Shown one piece after another: positions 44,246-53,401 of a DNA stretch of 64,000 bases. Under the pieces are notes generated by a model that saw nothing but the letters and a program-made list of their open reading frames with translations, had not been told where the DNA came from and made no database searches. The translations under genes and the position numbers were made by a program. Where the stretch lies: the NCBI GenBank assembly GCA_963835935.1, contig CAWIHK010000001.1:1178001-1242000 (forward strand), in the 5' to 3' direction. Within the stretch, counting starts at the first letter, position 1, and each line of letters starts with the position of its first letter. Source of the stretch: CAWIHK01 sp963835935. GTDB taxonomy: Bacteria > Bacteroidota > Ignavibacteria > UBA10030 > CAVZMI01.

Positions 44246-45205
44246 ATGGCAGTCATGTCTTCAGAATCGAAGCGTGAATATACCGCACGCATTCATAAAG
44301 TACTAGAATACGTAAACAAAAATATTGACGGCAATCTTTCACTGCAGAAGCTGGCGGAAGTATCGTGTTTCTCGCAATTCCATTTTCACCGTTTATTTTC
44401 TTCCATCGTCGGCGAAACACCTCTCGATTTTGTGAAACGGCTCAGGCTTGAGCGTGCGGCAGGTATGCTTGCAACTCGCTCGTCTCTTTCAATCACTGAT
44501 ATAGCTTTCACGTGCGGTTTCTCCTCATCGGCAACATTTGCACGCGCGTTCAAAAAGCACTTCGAGATGTCTCCAACCTGCTGGCGCGTCATGGCAGAAC
44601 AACTGATGGAAAAGATACAAAAAAGCAAGAAAGACAAAAACGGACGCAAACTTCGCAAAGCAAACTCAAGAGGAATTAAGTATCATGATACAGTCGATAT
44701 AATGATCGAGAAAATGAAAAAGATACCCATGCATATCACCATTAAAACATTTGAACCACGCCATGTGGCATACGTACCCAATCTTGAGGGGTATTTCCCG
44801 GAAAAAATTCGTGATGCCTGGGAGAAATTAACATCATGGGCAGAACCACTCGCCCTTTTCGTTCCAACTGCCGAAGCCATTGGTATATCATACGACGATC
44901 CCGATGTTACTCCTCCGGATAAATGTCGATATTATGCATGTGTCACAATCTCACCGGACATCAAGCCTCCGAAGGATATCGGAATGATGGATATTATCGG
45001 AGGGCGTTACGCGGTCATGGCCTTCAACGGGACCGAAGAGGAAATTCCAACAGCATATAAACGGTTCTTTGCCGAGTGGCTTCCGAAAAGCGGATTCGAA
45101 CCGGCTGATCATCCTTGCTTCGAAATTTACTATTCCATTCCGGAAAATGATCCGGAAGGCAAATTTGTTATGGACATCTGCTTGCCAATTAACCCGCTGT
45201 CATGA
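44246..45205 (+). CDS. AraC-family regulator with GyrI-like effector domain
   Basis: 319 residues from the ATG at 44246, chosen because AAAGGGA precedes it; a TTG ten codons earlier is possible. The DNA-binding domain is N-terminal (about 10-110) with two helix-turn-helix units: LQKLAEVSCFSQFHFHRLFS and ITDIAFTCGFSSSATFARAFKKHF. The C-terminal part (about 150-319) is a GyrI-like small-molecule-binding domain ending DICLPI. The order of domains is like SoxS/Rob-type drug-responsive activators. It follows the biotin operon closely and overlaps nothing, and is followed at once by a second GyrI-like gene, so the pair may sense one ligand. Confidence 0.9.
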   Translation: MAVMSSESKREYTARIHKVLEYVNKNIDGNLSLQKLAEVSCFSQFHFHRLFSSIVGETPLDFVKRLRLERAAGMLATRSSLSITDIAFTCGFSSSATFARAFKKHFEMSPTCWRVMAEQLMEKIQKSKKDKNGRKLRKANSRGIKYHDTVDIMIEKMKKIPMHITIKTFEPRHVAYVPNLEGYFPEKIRDAWEKLTSWAEPLALFVPTAEAIGISYDDPDVTPPDKCRYYACVTISPDIKPPKDIGMMDIIGGRYAVMAFNGTEEEIPTAYKRFFAEWLPKSGFEPADHPCFEIYYSIPENDPEGKFVMDICLPINPLS

Positions 45206-45730
45206 ATGAGTAGAACGATGAAGAAGAATGATATTTCACTGATAATCGAGAAGTACTACAAACAAAAGAAGGGGAGTGTGTCGATTCTAAAAATTCCCCG
45301 GATGAATTTTATCAAAATCGATGGATCAGGTGATCCGAACAAGGCGCAAGTGTTTAAGGATTCCGTGACACTTCTCTTCACGTTATCATATACGCTCAAA
45401 TTCATGATGAAGAAAGAGAAGAAGCCGGTCGAATATCACGTCATGCCGCTTGAAGGTCTCTGGTGGATGCATAGCATGAACGAATTCTCGTTGGAGAAAA
45501 AAGACCAATGGCTCTGGACATTGATGATCATGCAGCCGCCATTCATTACAAAAAAGTATTATACAAAAGCAGAGGAGGGACCGACAATGGAAAATCTTCA
45601 TACCTTCATCAAAGAAAATGGATATGAACTGCACGGGAAACATCACGAAATTTATTTTGGTGATCCACGGCGAGGTAATCCACAGAATCTGAAGACAATC
45701 ATTCGACAGCCAATCGTTAAGAAGAATTAA
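45206..45730 (+). CDS. GyrI-like protein, shortened
   Basis: 174 residues of the stand-alone GyrI-like family. The first part is normal (FIKIDGSGDPNKA, TLLFTLSYTLKFMM, PLEGLWW, WLWTLMIMQPPFIT). Known relatives of about 210 residues then have a helix and a strand with a His-Ile-Gly-Pro-Tyr type motif before EEGPTMENLHTF. Here ITKKYYTKA runs straight into EEGPT, so roughly 35-40 residues are missing in frame. The end (YELHGKHHEIYFGDPRR) is intact. The missing piece lines the ligand cleft in relatives, so this copy may be altered or inactive. It starts right after the AraC gene stop. Confidence 0.82.
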   Translation: MSRTMKKNDISLIIEKYYKQKKGSVSILKIPRMNFIKIDGSGDPNKAQVFKDSVTLLFTLSYTLKFMMKKEKKPVEYHVMPLEGLWWMHSMNEFSLEKKDQWLWTLMIMQPPFITKKYYTKAEEGPTMENLHTFIKENGYELHGKHHEIYFGDPRRGNPQNLKTIIRQPIVKKN

Positions 45731-45790
45731 ATGAAGCCGGTGTAATTGCGGATTGTGCCCGCCTCGCGCCGCAAAAAGTTTTATGATACA

Positions 45791-45850
45791 GGCGGAGCGG
45801 GCCCGCCTCGCCCCGCTTGAAGAACCTTCTGTCGCGAAGCGGGGCGGGGA
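45791..45850. repeat. GC-rich hairpin repeat
   Basis: CGGAGCGGGCCCGCCTCGCC at 45793 onward and the following arm GCGAAGCGGGGCGGGGA at 45834-45850 fold back on each other. The first 24 bases match, in reverse complement and with three differences, the stretch at 25090-25114. It stands in a 350-base gap of otherwise AT-rich sequence (45731-46079) with no gene. Confidence 0.65.
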
Positions 45851-46094
45851 TTTTGGAATTGGGAACAATCCGCGCTCAAAATATTGTTCGATATCCCATT
45901 ACTCTGTACGGTTTTAACCTTATCTTGAAACATTTGCTAACAAAACTCCGTCCCTCATCGGTTACAAATAATATAAACAGCGATGGAATTTTATTATGTT
46001 TTTAATCTCCCAATTTTCTTCATTTTCTTTTTTCATTTCTAATATTTTAAATTATATTTGTAAGGACTAAGTATTTATTATGAAGGACGATATT

Positions 46095-46613
46095 ATGATT
46101 AAAATTATCCGATCACGAAGAAGTATTAGAAAGTATGCGAATCGTATGATTGAAGAGGAAAAACTTCTTCTTTTAGAAGAAACACTGCTTCGCGCGCCAT
46201 CTGGCCGAAATTCACAACCTTGTGAATTTATTTTTGTGACAGATCGACCGACGTTGGAGAAATTTGCCATAGCTAGGCCAACAAGCGGTGAATTTTTAGC
46301 CAATGCTCCTCTGGCAGTTGTTGTGTGTGGAGATGCAGCGAAATCTGACCTCTGGATTGAAGATTGTTCCATCGCGGCATCTTATATTCAGTTGTTAGCT
46401 GTTGATCTCGGGCTCGGGAGTTGTTGGGTTCAAATTCGCGGGCGGAAGCATGACGACTTTATCAGCGCGGAAGAATATTTACAGGAATTACTCGGAATAC
46501 CGAATCGGATTAAAATTGAATGTATTATCGGAATTGGATACGGTGCAGAAGAAAAACCACCGCATACAGAAGAGGAACTTTCTTATAATAAAATTCATAA
46601 AAATAAGTATTAA
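46095..46613 (+). CDS. Nitroreductase-family flavoprotein
   Basis: 172 residues from the ATG at 46095 (AAGGA seven bases upstream); an in-frame ATG five codons earlier at 46080 is possible. The FMN nitroreductase fold is shown by RSRRSIRKYANRMIEEE, LLRAPSGRNSQPCEFIFV, the SIAASYIQLLAVDLGLGSCWVQ helix and IECIIGIGYGAEEKP. Such enzymes reduce nitro compounds, enones or flavins with NAD(P)H. The natural substrate is not known. It precedes a glycosyltransferase by about 30 bases, but no functional link is evident. Confidence 0.87.
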   Translation: MIKIIRSRRSIRKYANRMIEEEKLLLLEETLLRAPSGRNSQPCEFIFVTDRPTLEKFAIARPTSGEFLANAPLAVVVCGDAAKSDLWIEDCSIAASYIQLLAVDLGLGSCWVQIRGRKHDDFISAEEYLQELLGIPNRIKIECIIGIGYGAEEKPPHTEEELSYNKIHKNKY

Positions 46614-46644
46614 AAGAGATTGAAAACTCAGTGATATTTTAAAG

Positions 46645-47607
46645 ATGAAAATCCTGATTATTCAAATAGGCCGAATCGGTGATATGGTGCTGACGACTCC
46701 AATGTTCGGAGCTATCAAACGTCGATATCCGGATGCTGAACTCCATATACTTGCTTCATCGAAAAATTACGAAGTAATAGAGAATGACCCGCGCCTTGGC
46801 AGGATTTTTATTTACAGAAAGAAATTCTTTTCAATTCTTTTTCTTTTGTTCAGATTGAGGCACCAACGGTACGATTACTGGATCGATCCGAAAGATCACC
46901 GCTCTCGCGAAAGTATGCTGTTAGCCCGGCTGTGCGGCGCTAAATTAAAAATCGGATGGAATTCACCGGATCATAAAGTGTTCGAAATTGGCATTCCGTC
47001 CGATCATGAAAATTTCACGCGTCACGCAGTTGAAAGAAATTTACAGGCTCTTGCATCACTTGACATTGTGCCGATGAGAGATGACCGCCCAAAACTTTTT
47101 ATAAATGCTGAAGTACGAAAATTTATTCTCGGCAAAATAAAAAAGATAACAGCGCCGAAAGCCATCATCAATATATCGGCAGGAAATCCATCCCGAAAGT
47201 GGCCCGTCGAAAATTGGCGGGAAGTATGCTGGTATTGTTTTTCCGCAGGCTATTCTCCCATCATTAATTTTCATCCGCAGGATGAAACAATTGCAAAAGA
47301 GCTTCATGCGGGCAATCCGCGGTTCACGCTTTTTTATTCACGAAGCATAAAAGATGTTATTGGTTTGATAGAGCATGCGCAATTAGTAATTTCACCCGAC
47401 ACAGCCGTCATTCACATTGCATCTGCATTCAACATTCCTACGGTCGGTTTATATCCAAGAGTGGAATGGAATCTCTATAAATTCAAACCTATAAGTGATG
47501 TAAACAAAGTAGTTTTGCCTGAGGGTGGAGAAAGCCTTGAACGTATTCATGTAGATGCGGTGATATCAAAGATGAAGCTTCTTTTTGTGAAGTTTAAAAA
47601 TTCTTAA
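46645..47607 (+). CDS. GT9 glycosyltransferase (heptosyltransferase-like)
   Basis: 320 residues with the GT-B fold of family 9. The N-terminus ILIIQIGRIGDMVLTTPMFGAIKRRYP and the C-terminal SPDTAVIHIASAFNIPTVGLYP are the family's two signature blocks (sugar-nucleotide and acceptor regions). Members add heptose to LPS core. With gmhA at 7 kb it fits a heptose-containing LPS. It is not in an LPS cluster here, so it could also act on another surface glycan. Confidence 0.85.
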   Translation: MKILIIQIGRIGDMVLTTPMFGAIKRRYPDAELHILASSKNYEVIENDPRLGRIFIYRKKFFSILFLLFRLRHQRYDYWIDPKDHRSRESMLLARLCGAKLKIGWNSPDHKVFEIGIPSDHENFTRHAVERNLQALASLDIVPMRDDRPKLFINAEVRKFILGKIKKITAPKAIINISAGNPSRKWPVENWREVCWYCFSAGYSPIINFHPQDETIAKELHAGNPRFTLFYSRSIKDVIGLIEHAQLVISPDTAVIHIASAFNIPTVGLYPRVEWNLYKFKPISDVNKVVLPEGGESLERIHVDAVISKMKLLFVKFKNS

Positions 47608-47699
47608 TCAATCGAGTTGAAAAAATAATTTTAAACTAATCTGGAAACCTAGCAGTTGAGGAATTTCATTCTTCTATAACTCAACGGTCTGTTTTTCAT

Positions 47700-49823
47700 T
47701 TATACATGCTTCACAATTTTTCCGTTTGAACTTACAACATAGTTCGATTTTGCCTGGTTATCATCGTTTGATTGAATATTGGACCCGAGATCGCCAGCCT
47801 TGAAGTGACCCACGATTTCGTTCAAGCTCTCCGTCAGCTGATTGAGATCCTCCGCAGTTTGCGCAATCTGCTGTGTCCCTGCCGCCGATTCCTGTGTGAC
47901 GCTGCTTATCGCCTCAACATTTTTGGATATTTGCTCTGCGGTGCTCGATTGCTGTTCACTGCCTGCGGCGATTTGTGTTGCCATATCGGTCAACAGCGAA
48001 ACGACATCGACAATCTCGGTCAGCGATGAGCCGGCACGTTGTGTGAGTTCGATTCCATGGTCCACTTCGCGCGTTCCTTCTTCCATCGATTTCACTGCAC
48101 CGACCGTATCATTCTGTATCTGCTTAATCATTTGGGCAATTTCTTTTGTTGCTTTAGTCGTTCGTTCAGCAAGCTTTCGTACTTCATCTGCGACAACGGC
48201 AAAACCGCGTCCTTGATCTCCGGCACGGGCCGCCTCGATTGCCGCATTCAGAGCAAGGAGATTTGTCTGGTCTGCGATGTCATCAATCACCTGAATGATC
48301 TCACCAATCTGATCACTCGATTTGCCGAGTGCCTGCACTGTGACGGCCGATTTTTTCACCACGTCAGCGATACGGTTCATACCCTCAACCGTTTCGCGGA
48401 CTACCTTGCCACCAACCTCCGCGATATGACTTGCTTTTTTAGCAGTTTCCAACGCTTTATTTGCATTCTGTGCATTTTCAATTATAGTCTTCGTCATCTC
48501 TTCCACGGCTCCTACCACTTCCGTTGCTTGTGCCGTTTGCTCCTGTGCTCCAACGGCCATCTGTTTGGTACTCGCTGAGATTTCAGAACTCGCGCTGGCA
48601 GTTGAAGCAACGGATTCGGCGAGCCTTTGTATTGTACTGCCGAGCGACTCTCCAAGTGAGTTAATTGATTTTTTTAAAATTTGGTAATCACCGGAATAAT
48701 CGCCTGTGACACGGACTGTAAGATCGCCTGCAGACATGCGGGCAAGTACATCCGAGCCTTCCTTCACCGGAAGGATAATAGCATTGAGTGCACTATTGAA
48801 CCCGTCGACAATCTGCCAATATCCTCCTTGAAATTTCTGCACGTCTCCGCGGACATTAAGTTTTCCATCGACGGCAGCAGAAGTAAGCAATCTGGATTCA
48901 TCAATCAGTGATCGCAGTGTATTAACAACGAGAGTGGTGCTTTTCGCGAGTATATCTTTATCGGAGCACATTCGAATATCGACCGAGAGATCTCCTTTTG
49001 CAATCTTTTCGACCATCGCAGCTTGATGTTTGATATTCTCAACCATCGAATTAAACGCGCATCCCAGATTCCCGATCTCATCCTTTGATTTTGATATTGC
49101 TTTGATATCCACGTCCACATCACCAAGAGCAAGCTTTTCTGCTCCTGCAGTTAATTCTCCTAGTGGTCTGCCGATGAGCCGGCTTAAATAAATTCCGAAG
49201 ATGATCGCAATAATACTTACCACTATAAACATTAATATTGACGTTAATATTAGAGCATTGATTTCCTTTGCCACATCATCAACATACACACCTGTACCGA
49301 GTATCCATCCCCACGGAGCATACAATTTCACAAAAGAGATTTTTGGATCTGGTTTGGTTGACGCAGGTTTAGTCCAGACATATTCTACAAAGCCGTTTCC
49401 TTTTTCTTTGCATACCGATATCATTTCAATAAAAAACTTTTTCCCATTGGGGTCCTGATAGTCATACCAATTTTTTCCTTCCATCTCCGGTTTGGCGGGG
49501 TGCATAATCATCACCGGTTGAGTATCCATCACCCAAATATAGTTTGTTCCATCGAATCGTGCATTTCTAAGATCTTGAAGAGCACGTTTTTGTCCTTCAG
49601 CAACATCGAATTCGCCGTTATGCACTCTGTCTGCATAACCAGACACAATCGAATATCCAATCTCGATAATATTTTGTGTTAATTGACGTTTATCTGTCCA
49701 GATTCTATCTTCGACTTTCGGGATGATGTAGAAAAAAACTATGCTTCCAATAATTAAAATAACTGGAACAATGATCTTTGTTCCTATTCCCCAATCACGA
49801 TAGTTAAAAATATTTTTGATCAT
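47700..49823 (-). CDS. Methyl-accepting chemotaxis protein with Cache domain
   Basis: A 707-residue chemoreceptor. First helix about 12-34; periplasmic single-Cache domain about 40-185 (NYIWVMDTQPVMIMHPAKPE, NGKKFF, GWILGTGVYVDDV); second helix about 190-212. Then follow a HAMP domain and at least two further HAMP-like units with DGKLNVRGD and AGDLTVRV repeats (about 213-400). The signalling hairpin tip DQTNLLALNAAIEAARAGDQG is intact. It should sense a small molecule, often an organic acid for this Cache type, and control CheA. No che gene is nearby. AGAGGA precedes the ATG. Confidence 0.93.
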   Translation of the reverse strand: MIKNIFNYRDWGIGTKIIVPVILIIGSIVFFYIIPKVEDRIWTDKRQLTQNIIEIGYSIVSGYADRVHNGEFDVAEGQKRALQDLRNARFDGTNYIWVMDTQPVMIMHPAKPEMEGKNWYDYQDPNGKKFFIEMISVCKEKGNGFVEYVWTKPASTKPDPKISFVKLYAPWGWILGTGVYVDDVAKEINALILTSILMFIVVSIIAIIFGIYLSRLIGRPLGELTAGAEKLALGDVDVDIKAISKSKDEIGNLGCAFNSMVENIKHQAAMVEKIAKGDLSVDIRMCSDKDILAKSTTLVVNTLRSLIDESRLLTSAAVDGKLNVRGDVQKFQGGYWQIVDGFNSALNAIILPVKEGSDVLARMSAGDLTVRVTGDYSGDYQILKKSINSLGESLGSTIQRLAESVASTASASSEISASTKQMAVGAQEQTAQATEVVGAVEEMTKTIIENAQNANKALETAKKASHIAEVGGKVVRETVEGMNRIADVVKKSAVTVQALGKSSDQIGEIIQVIDDIADQTNLLALNAAIEAARAGDQGRGFAVVADEVRKLAERTTKATKEIAQMIKQIQNDTVGAVKSMEEGTREVDHGIELTQRAGSSLTEIVDVVSLLTDMATQIAAGSEQQSSTAEQISKNVEAISSVTQESAAGTQQIAQTAEDLNQLTESLNEIVGHFKAGDLGSNIQSNDDNQAKSNYVVSSNGKIVKHV

Positions 49824-50137
49824 TTTTCTTGTCCTCTCTTTTTGGAGTGCATCATATCAAAGAAAAACGGCCAATGTACTTTCGTATTTTTCCCCTCGTT
49901 TGAGGATTAATAATTTTCTCTGACATAGGAATCGATTTTCTTACAATTAACAACGCCAGCAAATATTTAGTATTTATATAGAAATAGTCGGGTATTTTGT
50001 CTGAAACTTTAATATCTTAGATTGAACGAACTGAAAATCAATCGGAATCATTTACATCTTTTCATTGACTTTTTCATACATTTTTAATAAATTTTTAATG
50101 CTTCACCCATCGGACTGCAACTCAGGATGCGGTTCCA
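49824..50137. promoter_or_regulatory. Divergent promoter region (chemoreceptor and nuo operon)
   Basis: 310 AT-rich bases with no gene. A possible nuo promoter is TTGACT at 50065-50070 with TAAATT at 50088-50093 (17-base spacer). No clear operator is seen. Confidence 0.4.
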
Positions 50138-50161
50138 TTGTTTTATCATAAAGAGGATGAG

Positions 50162-50518
50162 ATGCTTGAACAATATATACCAATTCTAATTATGCTCGCG
50201 ATCGGCGTTGTGATGGCGATAGGGTTTTCGATGGCAAGCTTAATCTTCGGACCAAAGCATCCGACTGAAGAAAAATTGTCTACGTATGAAAGCGGTATGG
50301 AGCCGGTCGGAAGCGCAAATGAACGTATCTCTGTAAAATATTATCTCGTAGCAATGTTGTTCATCATATTTGATGTCGAAGTAATTTTTCTTTATCCGTG
50401 GGCTGTAAACTTCAGGCTTCTTGGTCTATTCGGATTTGTCGAAATGTTGATCTTCATTCTCATTCTTCTTGTCGGGTACTATTATATTCTGAAGAAGGGA
50501 GCTTTACGATGGGGATAG
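50162..50518 (+). CDS. nuoA: NADH-quinone oxidoreductase subunit A
   Basis: Small membrane subunit of complex I, 118 residues from the ATG at 50162 (GAGG upstream); an earlier in-frame ATG at 50138 has no such site. Three membrane helices are clear. The conserved loop KLSTYESGMEPVGSANERISVKYYL lies between helices one and two, with the FDVEVIFLYPWA motif in helix two. It overlaps the nuoB start by 10 bases. It leads nuoABCDEF. Confidence 0.93.
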   Translation: MLEQYIPILIMLAIGVVMAIGFSMASLIFGPKHPTEEKLSTYESGMEPVGSANERISVKYYLVAMLFIIFDVEVIFLYPWAVNFRLLGLFGFVEMLIFILILLVGYYYILKKGALRWG

Positions 50519-51009
50519 AAAATCATAATCCGTTGAAGGACGGATTTTTTACGACCAGGTATGACGCGTTGCTGGCTTGGGCGAGGAAGAATTCATTATG
50601 GCCGATGCCGATGGGAATTTCGTGTTGTGCCATTGAGATGATGGCCGCGGCAGATCCGAGATACGACATCGCGCGTTTTGGTTCCGAAGCGATGCGCTTC
50701 ACACCGCGACAATGCGATCTGATGATTGTTGCTGGGACTGTCACCTACAAAATGGCACGGGTGGTGAAAAAAATCTATGATCAAATGCCCGATCCGAAAT
50801 GGGTTATATCAATGGGTGCGTGCGCGTCGTCGGGCGGAATGTTCCGTTCATATTCCGTGGTCCAGGGCATCGATCAATTTTTGCCGGTCGATGTATACGT
50901 CGCGGGATGCCCGCCGCGTCCGGAAAATTTGTTAAATGCATTAATTAAAATTCAGGAAAAGATCGCCTCCGGTGAATCAAAAACGCGAGAGAAAATATAC
51001 GTTGGATAA
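50509..51009 (+). CDS. nuoB: NADH-quinone oxidoreductase subunit B
   Basis: The subunit that holds the N2 [4Fe-4S] cluster next to quinone. 166 residues from the ATG at 50509, which has GGGAG upstream and overlaps nuoA. Cluster ligands appear as the tandem cysteines in GISCCAIEMM, then GACASSGG and AGCPPRPE. The DPKWVISMGACA run is highly typical. An earlier in-frame start inside nuoA is rejected. Confidence 0.95.
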   Translation: MGIENHNPLKDGFFTTRYDALLAWARKNSLWPMPMGISCCAIEMMAAADPRYDIARFGSEAMRFTPRQCDLMIVAGTVTYKMARVVKKIYDQMPDPKWVISMGACASSGGMFRSYSVVQGIDQFLPVDVYVAGCPPRPENLLNALIKIQEKIASGESKTREKIYVG

Positions 51010-51015
51010 AAATTG

Positions 51016-51492
51016 ATGAATACAGCAATCGTCCAGGCTATTTCCGAAAAATTTCCAGGTTCCGTTATATCCACAAACGATTTTCGTGACGAAATTACTC
51101 TTGTCATTAAAAAAGATGATATCGTACGGATTTGTGAGTTTTGTAAAAATGATTTGAAGTTTGATTCACTCCGTGATTTGTCTGGATTGGACATGGCGAC
51201 TGCAACCGATCGTTTTGCAGTTGTATATAATCTCTATTCAATTCAAACACATGAACGCGTACGTTTGAAGGTTCCGGTTGACGTAAAAGATTTGAGAGTT
51301 CCGACAGTCACGAACATCTGGTCTACGGCAAACTGGCATGAGCGTGAAACGTACGATATGTTTGGGATTATTTTTATTGGCCATCCGGATCTTCGCCGTA
51401 TCTATATGCCAGAAGATTATGAATATTTCCCGCTGAGAAAAGATTTTCCGCTTCTTGGTATTCCTGATTCCATTCCATTGCCGAAGAAATAA
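51016..51492 (+). CDS. nuoC: NADH-quinone oxidoreductase subunit C
   Basis: The 30-kDa subunit of the peripheral arm, 158 residues from the ATG at 51016 (a TTG sits directly before). The family signature WHERETYDMFGIIFIGHPDLRR is followed by IYMPEDYEYFPLRKDFPL. Here it is separate from NuoD, as in most non-enteric bacteria. It lies 6 bases after nuoB and 5 before nuoD. Confidence 0.93.
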   Translation: MNTAIVQAISEKFPGSVISTNDFRDEITLVIKKDDIVRICEFCKNDLKFDSLRDLSGLDMATATDRFAVVYNLYSIQTHERVRLKVPVDVKDLRVPTVTNIWSTANWHERETYDMFGIIFIGHPDLRRIYMPEDYEYFPLRKDFPLLGIPDSIPLPKK

Positions 51493-51497
51493 TACAG

Positions 51498-52760
51498 ATG
51501 AGTAAAAGCCAAATTGATAATGCATTGCATACTAAAATTCTAGCCGCGCTGGAAAATCAGGATACAAGTGTAATTTTTGACGAAGCGCTTGAACACGAGA
51601 TGATTCTTAATATGGGGCCGCAACATCCGGCAACCCACGGAGTTTTAAGGTTATTGTTGAAACTCGACGGTGAGACGGTTGTGAGTGTTGTTCCTGATCT
51701 CGGATATCTTCATCGCGGGTATGAAAAGATTGCGGAGAATTCATCGTATCACGAATTTATTCCGCACACAGATCGGCTCGATTACCTTTCGCCGCTTTCA
51801 AATAACGTTGCTTATACACTGGCGGTAGAAAAACTCATCGGTATCGAGGTTCCGCTTCGCGCTGAATATCTACGTGTTATCGTTTCGGAAATGGCGCGCA
51901 TTGCATCGCATCTCGTTGCTCTCGGATCGATGGCGATGGATGTCGGCGCTGTGACAATTCTCCTCTGGACTTTCCGCGAGCGAGAAAAATTGCAGGATGT
52001 TTTCGATGTTCTCTGCGGTGCACGATTTACAACAAGTTATTCCCGAATTGGCGGATTGGTACAGGATATGAATGATTCTGTCGCCGCGAGTATTAAAGAG
52101 TTCATCAAGGAATTCCCGAAAAAACTTGACGAGTGTGTCAAACTACTTAATACAAATCGTATCTTCATCGAACGCACAGATGGTATCGGGCGTATAACAA
52201 AAGAAGATGCAATCGCTATTGGATTAACCGGGCCGAATCTGCGAGGCGCCGGCGTCGATCACGATCTGCGTCGCGATAATCCTTATTTCGTTTATGATAA
52301 ATTTGAATTCGATGTATGCGTTCAAAACGGAGGAGATGCACTTGCCCGGTATTTTGTCCGCGTCAATGAAATGTACGAAAGCGTTCGCATCCTGCGGCAG
52401 GCTCTGGAAAAAATTCCCGCCGGGCCAGTTCTTGCACGCGAGATGACAAAAAAAGTTTTACCGCAAAAAGATTTTATTTATACAAAGATGGAGGCGTTGA
52501 TTCATGACTTCATACTTATTAATTTCGGTATCAATCCTCCTGTTGGAGGAGAAATCTATCAGGCTGTCGAAGCTCCAAAAGGAGAACTCGGTTTTTATCT
52601 GTACAGCGACGGAACCGGCAGCCCGTGGCGTTTAAAAATTCGTTCCCCATCATTTGTCAATATTCAAGCGCTCCCGATTTTGTTAAAGGGAGCAATGATT
52701 TCCGATGTCGTCGCGATCATCGGAAGTCTCGATCCAGTTATGGGTGAAGCAGATAAATAG
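51498..52760 (+). CDS. nuoD: NADH-quinone oxidoreductase subunit D
   Basis: The 49-kDa subunit forming the quinone cavity with NuoB. 420 residues. Landmarks: NMGPQHPATHGVLRLLLKLDGE, YLHRGYEKIAE, GLTGPNLRGAGVDHDLRRD, EAPKGELGFYLYSDGTGSPWRLKIRSPSF and the C-terminal SLDPVMGEADK, changed from the usual DPVMGEVDR. It is complete and in the usual operon order. Confidence 0.95.
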   Translation: MSKSQIDNALHTKILAALENQDTSVIFDEALEHEMILNMGPQHPATHGVLRLLLKLDGETVVSVVPDLGYLHRGYEKIAENSSYHEFIPHTDRLDYLSPLSNNVAYTLAVEKLIGIEVPLRAEYLRVIVSEMARIASHLVALGSMAMDVGAVTILLWTFREREKLQDVFDVLCGARFTTSYSRIGGLVQDMNDSVAASIKEFIKEFPKKLDECVKLLNTNRIFIERTDGIGRITKEDAIAIGLTGPNLRGAGVDHDLRRDNPYFVYDKFEFDVCVQNGGDALARYFVRVNEMYESVRILRQALEKIPAGPVLAREMTKKVLPQKDFIYTKMEALIHDFILINFGINPPVGGEIYQAVEAPKGELGFYLYSDGTGSPWRLKIRSPSFVNIQALPILLKGAMISDVVAIIGSLDPVMGEADK

Positions 52761-52837
52761 AGAGCAAGATTAAGATCAAGGTCGAGATTAAGATCAAGAT
52801 TGAGAAAGACTAAGATTGAGAGAGATTGAATCAAGGT
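52761..52837 (+). repeat. Degenerate purine-rich short repeat between nuoD and nuoE
   Basis: The whole gap is a run of variants of AAGATTAAGATC / AAGATTGAG with almost only purines plus T. It supplies the possible TTG start of nuoE at 52826. A similar tract, about 53305-53370, encodes the end of nuoE. It is a low-complexity repeat and probably slipped or expanded. Confidence 0.65.
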
Positions 52838-53359
52838 ATGTTAACTGAAAATAGCATAAGAAAAATTCAAGAGATAAGAAAAAGATATCCAACCTCAAAG
52901 GCAGCGTTGCTTCCGACACTGTGGGTTGCACAGGAACAAGAAGGATGGATATTGGAAGAGATGATGGAAGAGATCGGCGATGTGCTCGATCTCCCGCCTG
53001 CTCATATTCTCGGCGTGGTTTCATTTTATTCCATGTTCAACCAAAAGAAAATCGGGAAATATCACATTCAGATTTGCACAAATGTTTCATGCCAGCTTCT
53101 TGGCGGCGAAAAAATCTTCGACTACATATCCGGGAAGATCGGCTGTAAAAAAGGGGAAACAACAAGTGACGGGCGCTTCACATTAAATGAAGTAGAATGT
53201 CTGGGTTCATGCGGCACTGCGCCGATGATGCAAGTGAACGATCTATATTACGAGAATCTGACATTCGAAAAAATTGATAAGCTGTTGGATGAGATGGGGG
53301 AAAAGTTAAGGATTAGGATAAGGATGAAGAAGAAGATCAAGATAGAGGATAAGGTTTAG
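52838..53359 (+). CDS. nuoE: NADH-quinone oxidoreductase subunit E
   Basis: The 24-kDa thioredoxin-like subunit with one [2Fe-2S] cluster. About 173 residues from the ATG at 52838; a TTG four codons earlier (52826) is possible. The cluster cysteines are in CTNVSCQLLG and CLGSCGTAPMM. The usual fold ends near LDEMGE. After it, 18 extra residues of alternating Arg/Lys and Ile (KLRIRIRMKKKIKIEDKV) are encoded by a purine-rich repeat tract, an odd basic tail that is unlikely to be ancestral. A 138-base gap with palindromes separates it from nuoF. Confidence 0.92.
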   Translation: MLTENSIRKIQEIRKRYPTSKAALLPTLWVAQEQEGWILEEMMEEIGDVLDLPPAHILGVVSFYSMFNQKKIGKYHIQICTNVSCQLLGGEKIFDYISGKIGCKKGETTSDGRFTLNEVECLGSCGTAPMMQVNDLYYENLTFEKIDKLLDEMGEKLRIRIRMKKKIKIEDKV

Positions 53360-53401
53360 GAGAAAAGAAGCAGAAGGATGGAACAACATAATCGGCAATA
53401 G

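Noticed and set aside
47654..47695. Hairpin GTTGAG...CTCAAC with T-run between convergent genes as an intrinsic terminator
   Set aside because: Only six base pairs and a long loop; too weak to call.
50398..50508. Upstream extension of nuoB into nuoA
   Set aside because: The extra residues do not resemble any NuoB and the ATG at 50509 has a good ribosome site.
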